This document shows, piece by piece, positions 11,391 through 22,014 of a DNA stretch of 64,000 nucleotides. The stretch lies in assembly GCF_027595985.1 (NCBI RefSeq), contig NC_073303.1:328041679-328105678 (forward strand), in the 5' to 3' direction. The DNA comes from Sorex araneus (taxonomy: Eukaryota > Chordata > Mammalia > Eulipotyphla > Soricidae). The translations under genes and the position numbers were made by a program. Each line of letters opens with the position of its first letter. Position 1 is the first letter of the stretch. Under the pieces are notes generated by a model, which had not been told where the DNA came from, ran no database searches, and saw only the letters and a list, made by a program, of their open reading frames with translations.

Positions 11391-12290
11391 TCATGCGACA
11401 ACTGGAATGGGAAGAAATGGGAGTGAAGATAGACGGTCAGCAATTACACCACCTCTGCGTCGCTGATGACATCCTTCTCATAACACCAAACATTAGCCAA
11501 GCGGCACAAATGCTGGCCGACTTCGACCGCGAATGTGGAAAAGTCAGATTGCAGCTGAATCTCAACAAGACGATGTTCATGAAAAAACAAAACTGGTCCC
11601 TGAAGCTCCATTTGCTCTCAATAGAACTAACATCTCCAAATGCAGCAGCTATGTGTACCTGGGTTGAGAAATCAGCATGAGGAATGACTTGGTGCCAGAA
11701 CTGCGCAGGAGGAAGAGAGCAGCGTGGAATGCATTCAAGAGCACCGAAGAGGTGGTTTAGAGAACGAAGAACCTCCGACTCCGGGCACATCTTTTCGATT
11801 CCACTGTTCTTCCTGCACTAACATATGCCTCAGAGACCTGGGCCCTATGCAAGCAGGATGAGAATGCTATTAGGGTATCCCAAAGAGGAATCGAAAGAGC
11901 TGTGCTGGGAATATCATGTCTCACTCAAGCGAGAGAAGGAATCCGGAGTTCTGACCTCTGTCGATGGTAAAAAATCAGGAATGCTGTCTCTTTTGCCAAG
12001 GCATCAAAAATCAGATGGGCCAGTCATGTAATGCGATTCAGAGATGACTGTTGGACTAGAGCTGTTACAGACTGGATTCCACAGGACGTCAGAAGACCTT
12101 GTGACTGCCCACCAACTAGATGGTCAGATTTCTTCATCAAATCTCTCAGTGAACGATTTCAGGCTCTTTCTGTTCCTGGAGCAAGCAGGTATCATTGGGC
12201 TACACTGGCTTGAGACAGGGACAAATGGAGATGTTGCTGGCGCCCGCTCGAGCAAATCAAAGATCAACGGGACTACAAGTATTACAAGTG
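11391..12290 (+). pseudogene. RTE protein remnant: RT active-site region and C-terminus
   Basis: The frame opens at RQLEWEEMGVKIDG, exactly where the inverted segment stops, and continues through VADDILLI (family consensus FADD). Next come the thumb/C-terminal motifs TYASETWA-like, KIRWASHVMRF and PPTRWSDFFIKSL, ending near WATLA. Several frameshifts and stops break it up. Confidence 0.85.
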
Positions 12291-12469
12291 AATTACAAGT
12301 CATTTGTTCTTTTCCAACAACAGATTATTTCAACATTCAAGAAATTATTATTTAAAAAAGAAATAATTATTGCAATTTATTTCAATGTATAACAAAAACC
12401 ATATGGTGACAGAAAGGTGCAAAAATGCATTAAAATTAAGTATTTTTTGAACACAAACAATAGAAAGAG

Positions 12470-12780
12470 GTATCTTAATCTAATGAAGAATATAAAAAAT
12501 CCTTTAGCTAACATCATACTTCCTGGAAAAAGAGAAATTTTACCCTGAGACTGTTAACCAAACAAGAGTCCTATCCTTATCACTTATATTTGACATTATA
12601 ATGTACTCTTTCCAATAAAAAAACAACAAACAATAAAAGAAAAGAAATTATTAGAATATATATGTTATTTGCAGTTAATGTAATTATCCATATAAAATAT
12701 CCAAAAGAATACCTAGATTGTTAAACTTTAGAAAGTCATAAAGCACTCAAATATATTCCATCATACCTGCAAGTCAGAAA
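12470..12780 (+). mobile_element. Old L1 ORF2 fragment
   Basis: CCTTTAGCTAACATCATACT and following codons resemble the L1 RT stretch PxANIILN. Downstream sequence resembles the active-site neighbourhood (TATTTGCAGTTAATGTAATT) and ATCCAAAAGAAT. It is very decayed and lacks the shrew-specific L1 3' UTR. Confidence 0.45.
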
Positions 12781-12884
12781 ATCAAATTTTAAGTTACTTA
12801 ATTCAAAATAATGTCAAAATTTAAGTAATATGCCATTTCATCAACAAGAACATTTTGTATCAGACCTAAAAATTTTTTAGGATA

Positions 12885-13061
12885 GGGGCTGGAGTAATAG
12901 CAGAACAGGTAGGGCATTTGCCTTGCATGTGGCCGACCCAGGTTCAATTCCCAGCATTCCATATGGTCCCCCAAGCACCGCCAGGAGTAACTCCTGAGTG
13001 CAGAGCCAGGAGTAACCCCTGAGCATCGCTGGGTGTGACCCAAAAGGCAAAAAGAAAAAAA
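12885..13061 (+). mobile_element. SOR SINE
   Basis: GGGGCTGGAGTAATAGCAGA head, CCGACCCAGGTTCAATTCCC B box, CCATATGGTCCCCCAAGC, TGTGACCCAAAAGGC end and an A-rich tail. Confidence 0.9.
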
Positions 13062-13079
13062 CAATTAAAGGATAAAATG

Positions 13080-13635
13080 GGTTTTTTTTTTACAGTGTAG
13101 TAATAAAACATTTTTTTTAATTTTTTAATTTATTTTTTGGTGGTTTCTGACAATATTTTTTTCTTTTTTTTTAATTTTATTTTTTTATTGAATCACCTTG
13201 TGGAAAGTTACAAAATTTTCAGGTTTAAGTCTCAGTTATACAATGCTCAAATACCCATCCCTTCACCAGTGCACATATTCCACCACCAAGAATCACGGTA
13301 TACCTCCCTCCTTCCCCCCACCTCCCCAGCCCCCCACCCCGCATGTGTAACTGGTAAATTTCAATTTACTTTCACTTTACTTTGATTACATTCAATATTT
13401 CAACAAAAACTTCACTATCATTGATTTGGAGTTCCTCCCCCCTAAAGTCAACCTGCTGAAAAGAAAGCATTTGGTAGTTTGTTTTCCATTGCTGAGAATG
13501 AAGAGATATGAGGTCAGGAGGCCACACTAGCAGCCGCACAGTTTTGGATTTCTGTATTTCAGTATTTTGCTAACTAAGTCCAGAGAAATATCTGCCAGAA
13601 ATCGCAACATTGTGAGCTTGTATCTCTCAGCTACT
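13080..13635 (-). mobile_element. L1 3' UTR and poly(A) of the 13-17.9 kb element
   Basis: It contains the poly(T) run at 13,082-13,091, ATTGAATCACCTTGTGG, CCCATCCCTTCACCAGTGCAC-type sequence and TTGATTACATTCAATATTTC. It serves as the reference for the truncated copies elsewhere in the window. Confidence 0.85.
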
Positions 13636-14660
13636 TTATATTCCACATATGAGTGCGATCTTTCTATGTCTGTCTCTTTCTTTCTGACTCATTTCACTCA
13701 GCATGATACTTTCCATGTTGATCCACTTATATGCAAATTTCATGACTTCATGTTTTCTGACAGCTACGTAGTATTCCATTGTGTAAATACACCAGAGTTT
13801 CTTTAGCCAATCATCTGTTTTCGGGCACTCTGGTTTTTTCCATATTGTGGCTATTGTAAACAGAGTGGCAATGAACATGGAAATGCAGATGTCATCTCTA
13901 CTATACCTTTTTGCCTCTCTGGGATATATTCCCAGGAGTGGTATTGCTGGGTCAAATGGAAGCTCAATTTCTAACTTTTTGAGAATCGTTCATATTATTT
14001 TCCAAAATGGCTGAACAAATTGGCCATTCCCACCAGCAGTGAAGGAGAGTCCCTTTCTCCCCACATCCACGCCAACACCGGTTGCTTTTGTTATTTGGGA
14101 TGTGGGCCAGTCTCTGTGGTGTGAGATGATATCTCATTGTTGTTTTGATCTGCATCTCCCTGATGATTAGTGATGTTGAACATTTTCTCATGTGCCTCTC
14201 AGCCATTCGTATTTCTTCTTTGGGAAAGTTTCTGTTCATTTTATCACCCCACTTTTTGATCAGGTTGGCAGTTTTCTTCTTGTGGAGTTCAACCAGTGCA
14301 TTGTATATCCTTGTTATCAACCCTTTATCAGATGGGTACTGCGTAAATATCCTTTCCCATTCTGTAGATTGTCTTTGTATTTTGGTCACTGTTTCTTTTG
14401 AGGTGCAGAAGCTTCTTAGTTTGAGATAGTCCCATTTATTTATCTCTGTTTTCACTTGCTTGGCCAGTGGCGTGTCAGCTTTGAAGATACCTTTGGCTTC
14501 AATGTCGTGGAGGATTTTGCCGACCTTGTCTTCAATGTACCTTAGGGATTCTGGTCTGATGTTGAGCTTTTTAATCCATTTTGATTTGACTTTTGTACAT
14601 GGTGATAGGTGGAGGTCTAAGCCCATTTTTTTGCATGTAGCCATCCAGTTTTGCCAGCAC
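13636..14660 (-). pseudogene. L1 ORF2 C-terminal part
   Basis: From 14,644 downward the minus strand gives NWMATCKKMGLDLHL, SFCTSKETVTKIQRQ, KGLITRIYNALVELHKKK, the cysteine-rich C-terminal motif RCWRGCGEKGTLLHCWWEW and finally YTMEYYVAVRKHEVMKF. A frameshift lies near 13,960. This is the L1 C-terminal segment in family order. Confidence 0.88.
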
Positions 14661-14664
14661 AGCT

Positions 14665-16329
14665 TGAGAAGGACTGGCTAAAGGTCCTCTTTAAATGTTT
14701 GGAAGAACTCGCTAGTGAATCCGTCTGGACCTGGGCTTTTGTTTTTGGGAAGACTTTTGATTACCATTTTAATTTCCTTGATGTTAATTGGGCTATTCAG
14801 GTACTCCAGGTCTTCTTGGTTCAGCCTTGGGAGATTATAGGAGTTGAGGAATTTATCCATTTCTTCTAGGTTCTCTTGTTTCGTGGCATACAGATTTTCA
14901 AAGTAGTCTCTGATGATCTTTTGAATTTCATTGGTTTCTGTTGTGATGTCCCCCTTTTCATTTCTGATTCGGCTTATACAGGTTCTCTCTCTCTCTTTCT
15001 TTGTGAGTCTTGCTAGTGGTTTATCAATCTTGTTTATTTTCTCGAAGAACCAGCTCTTGGTTTCATTGATCTTTCAGATTGTCTTTTGGGTTTCCATGTC
15101 GTTAATTTCTGCTCTAAGTTTTGTTATCTCTTTCCTTCTGCCTGGTTTGGGCTCCTTTTGTTGGTCCTTTTCTAAGGTCTTGACCTGTGAAGTCAAGTTA
15201 TTTATGTGGGCCCTTTCTTCCTTCCTGAGATATGCTTGCAGAGCTATAAATTTTTCCCTTAAAACGGCTTTAGCTGCGTCCCACAGGTTGTGGTAGCTCG
15301 TGTCTTTATTCTCATTTGTTTCTAGGTACCTTTTGATTTCTTCCTTGATTTCCTTCCTGACTCACTCATTGTTCAATATTGAGCTATTTAATTTCCAGGT
15401 GTTTGATTTGGTTTTCTGCATCTGTCCATGATTAAGTTTTATCTTCAGTGCATCATGGTCTGAAAAGATAGCTGGTACAATGTCTATCTTGTTGATTCTG
15501 TTGAGATATGTTGTGTGGCCCAGCACATGGTCTATTCTGGAAAATGTTCCATGTGCACTGGAAAAGAATGTGTATTCCTTTTTGGGGGGAATATAGAGCC
15601 CTGTATAGATCTATTAGCCCTCTCTCTTCTATTTCTTCCTTCAAAGCCTGTATTTCCTTTGTGAGTTTTAATCTTCTTGATCTGTCCAGAGGAGACAGTG
15701 CGGTGTTGAAGTCTCCAACTACTATTGTGTTGCTCACAATGTCCTTCTCAAGGTCTCGTAACAGTTGTTGTAGGTATTTAGCTGGTCCCTCATTGGGTGC
15801 ATAGACGTTTAGGAGTGTGATTTCTTCCTGCTGTACATATCCCGTGATTAATAAAAAGTGGCCTTCACTATCCCTTCTAATCTTTTTTTTTTTTTTTGCT
15901 TTTTGGGTCACACCCGGCGATGCACAGGGGTTACTCCTGCTTCTACACTCAGGAATTACTCCTGGCAGTGCTCAGGGGACCATATGAGATGCTGGGATTC
16001 GAACCCGGGTCGGCCGCGTGCAAGGCAAACGCCCTACCCGCTGTGCTATCGCTCCAGCCCTCCCTTCTAATCTTTTTCAACCTGAAGTCTATGTTGTCCG
16101 ATACTAGTAACGCCACCCCAGCTTTCTTGAGGGAGTTGTTTGCTTGTAGGATTGTTTTCCATCCTTTGACTTTGAGTCTGTGTTTGTTCTGGGTATTCAG
16201 ATGTGTTTCTTGCAGGCAGCAGAATGTTGGGTTGAGTCTCTGAATCCATTTTGCCAGTCTATGTCTCTTAATTGGTGAATTTAGACCATTGACATTAAGG
16301 GAGATTATTGTTATGAGATTTTGTGCCAT
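14665..16329 (-). pseudogene. L1 ORF2 endonuclease and RT N-terminal part
   Basis: ORF2 opens at 16,329 with MAQNLITIISLNVNGLNSP, then the AP-like endonuclease motifs LQETHL and VVGDFNTALSPLDRS. It continues to the RT start [19 protein letters not shown] near 14,700, after which the frame stops and joins the C-terminal part. A SOR insertion, frameshifts and stop codons interrupt it. The catalytic F/YADD region is absent. Confidence 0.85.
15888..16060 (-). mobile_element. SOR SINE inserted in L1 ORF2
   Basis: Near-consensus SOR: GGGTCACACCCGGCGATGC, GAACCCGGGTCGGCCGCGTG, GCTGTGCTATCGCTCCAGCC. The duplication TCCCTTCTAATCTTTTT is at 15,871-15,887 and 16,061-16,077 (17 bp, exact). It is young relative to its host L1. 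Confidence 0.95.
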
Positions 16330-16384
16330 CTTTGTGTAAGGGTTTGTTGTGCTTGTAGTCGTTGTTCTTGTCTTACAATAGCCC

Positions 16385-17300
16385 CTTTAGTGCTTCTTTT
16401 AGGTTTGGTTTTGAGTCTATGAAGTTCCTGAGCTGTTGTTTATCCCCAAAGTAGTGTATGATTCCTTCGAGTTTGAATGAGAGTTTGGCCAGATATAGTG
16501 TTCTTGGTGAAGCGTTGATTTCATTGAGTTTTTTCACTATATCCCACCATTGCCTTCAGGCTTGGAGGGTTTCCTCTGATAGATCTGCTGTGAATCTAAG
16601 GGGTGCTCCTTTGTATGCGATTTCCTTCTTGGACCTTGCTGCTTGCAGTATTGTGTCTCTCCGGATGATGTCCATCATTGTAACTATGATATGTCGGGGT
16701 TTTTTTGTTAGGATCTCTTTTAGCTGGCACCCTTCAGGCGCCTTGAATCTGGATGCCCGCATTATCCAGCTCTGGGAAGTTTTCCGCAATGATTTGTTTG
16801 ACTGTGTCTTTTTCATTGAGGTTGGTTCCCTGTGGTTCTGGTAGTCCAATGATTCTAACGTTGTTCCTCTTGAAATCATCCCCTAGGACTCTGATTCTGT
16901 CTAGAGCTATTTTGAGATCTCTTGCCATGGTTTGTTGTTGCCTGTAGGCTTCTTGCAGCTCATCTTCAAGCATACTGATTCTGTCTTCGGCTGCAGTCAT
17001 CCTATTGTTGAGGGCAGCCAGAGAGTTTTTGATTTCATGTACTGAATCCTTCATTTCTTTTTGAAGGTTTTTTATTTCTGCTCTCATTTCTTCCCGTATT
17101 TTGTCGGCTGTCTGTTGTATTGTTTCCGCCAGGTCCTCCTTGAAGTTGTCCATCTTTGCATTGAGTTCACTGAACATGTTGAGGATTTCAACTCTGAATT
17201 CTTTATCAGAGAGGTCAAGTTTGCAGGAAACGCCCATTGAGGTTTCTGGACTCCTTTGATTGTCCTCTGGTTGCAATGGGGATTTTCGCTGTTTCTTCAT
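16385..17300 (-). pseudogene. L1 ORF1 (RNA-binding chaperone) remnant
   Basis: It starts MKKQRKSPLQPEDNQRSPE at 17,300. A long coiled coil follows (FSELNAKMDNFKEDLAETIQ, EEMRAEIKNLQKEMKD, NRMTAAEDRISMLEDELQEA), then the RRM-like centre (NVRIIGLPEPQGTNLNE) and the C-terminal domain (KKPRHIIVTMMDIIRRDTIL). A frameshift near 16,735 and a stop near 16,556 disable it. ORF1p normally trimerises and coats L1 RNA. Confidence 0.88.
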
Positions 17301-17874
17301 GTTGTTGTGGTGGTATGAAAGAGGACCCTTGAAGATGAGTATCCCTGTCTCCTTTTGTTGCGAAAAAGGATTGTGGATAGGCTCAGTTAATAGTGCTTAC
17401 CTTTTTACTTGCCGTTTGTAGAACTTGATCTCCTACCGAGATGTTTCCTTCAATCCTTCTGTGAAGTCTTTTGCATTATTGTCCTACTGCTTGCGAATAG
17501 CTAGGATGTTAGTCTTGGATAGGATGTCGAGGAAACTACAGGCCAGCCGGCAATGAGGCCACGCCCACTGTCCTAAGGCCACGCCCCCTGACAATTAGGC
17601 CACACCCCTTTCCCACAACCCTACAGCTGTCAAGGGGCTGGGGTCGGCGGGCCAGCCACTTCGCTGGGAGTCCAGAGGGGAGAGAAGCCCGGGGTGCTCA
17701 GGGCCGCGGAGCAGGCTGGGTCCGAAAGGGCGGGTCAAGGGAGCGTCACAGACCTGAGCCGGAAGACAGAACAGCTGGGGCGCTTGGGGTCAGCATGACG
17801 GCCACTCAGCCGGCTCGCAGTCCGGAGGGGAAAGAAGCCTGGGGTGCTCAGGGCCGCGGAGCAGGCTGGGTCCC
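17301..17874 (-). promoter_or_regulatory. L1 5' UTR with tandem monomers
   Basis: CpG-rich sequence lies directly upstream (in the minus-strand sense) of ORF1. The segment GGGGTGCTCAGGGCCGCGGA recurs at 17,691 and 17,841, a 150-bp period, and is followed by GCAGGCTGGGTCC in both. About one and a half monomers are present. By analogy with mouse L1, such monomers carry the internal promoter; that role is inferred. Confidence 0.7.
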
Positions 17875-17893
17875 GATAAAATGTTTTAATGAG

Positions 17894-18055
17894 GGGCTGG
17901 AGCAATAGCACAGTGGGTAGGGCATTTGCCTTGCACTCAGCCAACCTGGGTTCAATTCTCAGCATCCCATATGGTCCCCTAAGCACAGCCAGTGCATGAG
18001 CCAGGAGTAACCCCTGTGCATCACCGGGTTTGACCCAAAAAACAAAAAATATAAA
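17894..18055 (+). mobile_element. SOR SINE next to the L1 5' end
   Basis: GGGCTGGAGCAATAGCACAG head, ATGGTCCCCTAAGCACAGCC body (slightly deleted), TTTGACCCAAAAAAC end. GTTTTAATGAG at 17,883-17,893 and 18,056-18,066 is an 11-bp target duplication. Confidence 0.92.
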
Positions 18056-18066
18056 GTTTTAATGAG

Positions 18067-18684
18067 ATACAGACTGAGATTGATAGATATATAAACGTAG
18101 AAATTTATATTACTGGATTAAAGCTAAGAAAGTAAGTTTTCTTTAAATTTGTTTATGGATTCTATAGAAATCCAATAAAAAGAGCCAGCAGTTTTTTGTG
18201 TAAACATTAATTTTAAATGTTACTTGGAAAAATAAAGGGCTAAGAATATTAAAGAAAATGCTAAAAAGAAAAAATACAGAAAGACCTAACTATAGTAAAT
18301 AAGATTTCTTGCAAATCTACAATAATTGAGACATTTTTTGCAAGGATATCCACATGTACCAAAAGAAAGAGCAGAGGATCTTTAACTAGCTTTATTCTTA
18401 TATGGATGATTGACTTATGAAAAAGCTCACATGGCTGAGCAGTATAGAGAGGAATTATCTGCCCAATAAAATGTGTTTGTGAAATTGAATAATCAACTAT
18501 ACAAAATGAGTCCTGACTTCTACACCACACCATACACAAAAATCAATCCTAGAGTAATTGTTCATCTAAATGTAATTTGAAAATGTAACACAAATTTATA
18601 GCATAATATAAGAACATGTTCCTTCAACAAGCAAAAATTAAAATTAAGTGAAAATGAAAGGGATAGAATCTAAATTAAGACATT
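18067..18684. other. Intergenic, nothing recognised
   Basis: AT-rich. It shows weak resemblance to decayed L1 ORF2 in places but nothing I can align. Confidence 0.4.
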
Positions 18685-18840
18685 TGGGCTAGAGCAATAG
18701 CATAGCAGGTAGGGCATTTGCATTGCATGTGGCTGACCCGAGTTGGATTCCCAGTATCCCATATGGTTCCCTGAGCACCGCCAGGAGTAATTCCTGAGTG
18801 CATGAGCCAGGAGTAACCCCTGTTCATTGTCAGGTGTGAC
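18685..18840 (+). mobile_element. SOR SINE, left arm of an inverted pair
   Basis: GGGCTAGAGCAATAGCATAGC head through CCATATGGTTCCCTGAGCACC to TCAGGTGTGAC. It then meets the next SOR in opposite orientation with no spacer. Confidence 0.9.
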
Positions 18841-18978
18841 AGGGGTCACTCCTGGCTCTGCACTCAGGAATTACCCCTGGCGGTGCTCAGGGGACCATAT
18901 GGGATGCTGGGAATCCAACTCGGGTCAGTCATGTGCAAGGCAAACGCCTTACTCAATATGCTATCGCTCCAGCCCCCC
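18841..18978 (-). mobile_element. SOR SINE, right arm of an inverted pair
   Basis: It begins at AGGGGTCACTCCTGGCTCTGC (lacking its own ~25-bp 3' end) and runs to GCTATCGCTCCAGCCCCCC. The two arms can pair over about 130 bp. Confidence 0.9.
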
Positions 18979-19187
18979 AGATATGTTTTGTAAGAACAGG
19001 AAAAAGCATTGAGAAAAAAAACTCCGAAATATTATTATATTGCATAAAAAAGTCATATGCAAGCATACACGTTATATTTATATTGATTTCAGAACATGAA
19101 AAGGTATCTGTGATTCTTGAAGTTAGGAGAGACACGATTTTGGAATACTTCTGTGAGTTTACTCTCTGCCCCTTTCTGTATCTATGT

Positions 19188-19188
<1 letters not shown>

Positions 19189-19228
<40 letters not shown>
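19189..19228. repeat. (CA)n microsatellite
   Basis: About twenty uninterrupted CA units, followed by a short second run at 19,232-19,240. Confidence 0.95.
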
Positions 19229-19232
<4 letters not shown>

Positions 19233-20009
19233 CACACACATTTTATGTAACATGTTTCTGAACTGTTTTCAGATTTGTTCTGGGGTTTCTTAAGAACAAA
19301 TTTATCCCTCTATTTTAGATTCCATAATGCCAGCGACTCTATTTCCATGAGTAGAGTACTAGTATTTAATAAGATACAGCAATAAGACACACAAAATAAC
19401 TACCATTGGATATGCCTGATCAAATCACTATGATGCAAAGTTCTGAGTGACCACGTAATGGAGATTTTGAGAATATATTTGAACATATATATGAGAACAT
19501 ATTTGAGAATATTTTGGTCAGAATAACTACTTTGATATATTGTCTGATTGCTCTAGTTATGCGGAATACTCACGGGGAGAGAATAAGATTGGGAGTTCAA
19601 ATTTTCAGATAAAGGGCCGCATAAATGACTTTAAATTTTCTTCTCTGCAAGAAACACTCAACCCAGGACTAAAATTGTTGAAAACCAAATCCACTGTCTC
19701 ATACCATGAGTGGCTGTATTACAATACAAATCAGATTCCCAGATATGCAGACAATCTGCTACTAAAGTGAGGGCACTGACTGAAAAGAAATAGAAATCTT
19801 AAAATTAGAATTAGGAAAAGTGGAGTCATGTTGATGACTCTTAAAACAGTGAACCCCCAAATATCCCATGAATATTCTTTTGCCGGTAGAAGCTGCTATT
19901 ACATTTACATCTGGAGAGACAAATTCTTTGTTGCCTATTTTGCAAACAATAGCAGCTCCCAATGAGATAGTGTTTTATATCATAGGACAGATCTTTTCAG
20001 CAACCCCTG

Positions 20010-20012
<3 letters not shown>

Positions 20013-20050
<38 letters not shown>
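20013..20050. repeat. (CA)n microsatellite
   Basis: About nineteen CA units ending in CCCC. Confidence 0.95.
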
Positions 20051-20053
<3 letters not shown>

Positions 20054-20247
20054 CACAGGTACACACACTCCTCTTTTTCTTCTTTAGATATAACTAGGCA
20101 GAAATCACAGCAGATATTGAAAGGTGAAATGTACAAGTATAATTCACCTGAACTCCAGAAGAACTACATAATTATATATAGACAGTAAATGGAAGTGGGA
20201 GATGGGGGGAATGGTTTGAGATAATAGTGGAATAAACATAAAGTTGG

Positions 20248-20431
20248 GGGGCTGGAGTGATAGCACAGCAGGTAGGGCGTTTGCCTTGCACGCAGCCGAC
20301 CCGGGTTCAATTCCCAGCATCCCATATGATCCCCTGAGCACCGCCAGGAGTAATTCCTGAGTGTAAAGCCAGGAATAACCCCTGTGCGTCACCAGATGTG
20401 ACCCAAAAAGCAAATAAATAAATAAATAAAT
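20248..20431 (+). mobile_element. SOR SINE with (AAAT)n tail
   Basis: Full SOR ending TGTGACCCAAAAAGC and an AAAT-repeat tail. AACATAAAGTTGG at 20,235-20,247 and 20,432-20,444 is a 13-bp exact target duplication. Confidence 0.95.
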
Positions 20432-20688
20432 AACATAAAGTTGGATTACCAAGTACAAGTCCTGAGCACTGCTGAATATTGCCCCCAAACCAAAACAAAA
20501 GCAGAATGCAAGTCTGATTCACAGAGACCTACTATATTGACCAGTTGATCTTGTTATTCCTAGAACTGAAATAAATGGGGAGATTATTTAACTCTGACTT
20601 GATCTTTATAAGCAGAAGTGTTTTAGGTAAGTAAACAGAAGTCTAATCCAAATCATAAAAACAGAATTACTGTCCTTCAGTCAATGTA

Positions 20689-20940
20689 CTGTCACTGTCA
20701 CTGTCATCCCGTTGCTCATCGATTTGTTCGAGCGGGCACCAGTAACGTCTCTCATTGAGAGACTTATTGTTATTGTTTTTGGCATATCCAATACGAATGG
20801 GTAGCTTGACAGGCTCTGCTGCGTGGGCTCAATACTCTCGGTAGCTTGCCAGGGTCTCCAAGAGGGGAGGAATAGAGCTCGAGTTGGCCGCGTGAAAGGC
20901 GAAGGCCCAACTGCTGTGCTATCGCTCCAGCATTCATTGC
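20689..20940 (-). mobile_element. RTE-tailed SINE, full length
   Basis: The tail GTCACTGTCACTGTCATCCC leads into GCTCATCGATTTGTTCGAGC, CAGTAACGTCTCTCATTGAG, GTAGCTTGCCAGGG, and GCTGTGCTATCGCTCCAGC at the head. AGTCAATGTA (20,679) and AGTCAATATA (20,941) form a target duplication with one mismatch. Confidence 0.92.
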
Positions 20941-20950
20941 AGTCAATATA

Positions 20951-22010
20951 CACATAATCTAATTTAAAGATTCAAAACCTACTGACTGAAGAGGATTCTG
21001 GGTGCCTTTGAGGAAGATTCTGATACATTAACAAAATGTTCGTTCTGCAACTGTTGACCTCCCTACTGTATCTCCCTACTGTATCTCATAGGTCCAGTGT
21101 TTGCCAGTATGACTGCATTGGGAAATAGTAAAAGGCTCCAAGCTTTCAATGAATATTAGGGACAGTCTTTGATGATTCCAGAAAACCCCAACATCACAGT
21201 GCTCCACAGAGTGGGGGCTTACAGAGGATATTTGACCAGTAGTGTTTTAACTCAGGATTGTCTTCTGTTGGGCTCCGGAACCCACTCTTAGAACTCAGTG
21301 GTATAACAAGTACATCATCTCGTGTTTATTTCCCCATTCCGAAATGCATACTTGCAACACAGTAAGTTTCAGAATATCCATTATTCATTCCCTTTTTATG
21401 GCAAAAATACAAAATGGAAGCCACTAGAATTTTCTCTCCAATAAAAATAATCAACCAAAGCAGCATCCCTGGGAAAAGTGCCAAGATTGGCACCTCTGTA
21501 AAGTTTGTGAAGGATGAAGGAGTGATGGATCTCACCATATCCACTGAACTAATTATTTGAATTGTGCAGGAAACAGATGGATCTTGAAGAATGACAGAAA
21601 ATTCTTAAGCTTAACCAGGTGTCAACTTCAATTGCAGCTGCTGTACCAGTTGTGGCTTCATTGCTTGAACAAATTAACACATTCCCCTGGTACCTGGTAT
21701 TCAGCTATTTATTTGACAATGTTTTCCCCTCCATACCTGTTCATTGACACCACCAGAAGCAGCTTAGTTTCAGCTGGTGAGGCAGCAATACACCTTAATT
21801 TTCCTGCCTCGAGGGTATATCAACACAACAGCACTATGTCTTAGTTTAGTTTGATTGCCTGCCCTCTCTAAATGGCATTATACTGCTCTATTACATTGAT
21901 TGCCTTATGCTGTTGAACCTACTGAGTAAAAAGTATCAATTACCCTAGATTTACTCATAATACATTTATACATTTTTCAGAGGTTAGAAAGTGAACTTGA
22001 TAAAAAATGA
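20951..22010. other. Intergenic, nothing recognised
   Basis: Unique-looking sequence. A small tandem duplication CTCCCTACTGTAT occurs near 21,060. Confidence 0.45.
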
Positions 22011-22014
22011 AAGG

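Larger units (their letters stand above)
10562..12290 (+). mobile_element. RTE-clade LINE copy 1 (RTE1_Sar-like), 5'-inverted
   Basis: The element consists of an inverted 5' segment (10,562-11,390, minus) joined to a direct 3' segment (11,391-12,290, plus). Together they cover the reverse transcriptase and C-terminal region of an RTE protein. AATTACAAGTC occurs at 10,551-10,561 and 12,291-12,301, an exact 11-bp target-site duplication enclosing both segments, so the inversion arose in a single insertion. The 3' end carries GCTCGAGCAAATC and a (TACAAGTA/G)n tail, not poly(A). The RT active site reads VADD. Family: RTE clade, not BovB. The RTE1_Sar name is from memory. Confidence 0.88.
13080..17874 (-). 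mobile_element. L1 retrotransposon, nearly full length, internally deleted
   Basis: This is a minus-strand L1: 5' UTR with GC-rich monomers (17,301-17,874), ORF1 (17,300 to about 16,390), ORF2 (from 16,329 downward) and 3' UTR plus poly(A) (13,635-13,080). GATAAAATG at 13,071-13,079 and 17,875-17,883 is a 9-bp target-site duplication, so the insertion is end-to-end. About 1.3 kb of ORF2 is missing near 14,665, judged by the spacing of the same motifs in the L1 at 47.2-48.6 kb. A SOR SINE sits inside at 15,888. It cannot be autonomous. Confidence 0.92.
18979..20247. other. Intergenic with two CA microsatellites
   Basis: Unique AT-rich sequence. No gene recognised. Confidence 0.45.

Noticed and set aside
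14145-15296. Plus-strand open frames within the 13-17.9 kb L1
   Set aside because: They are antisense to L1 ORF2, whose motifs are clear on the minus strand.
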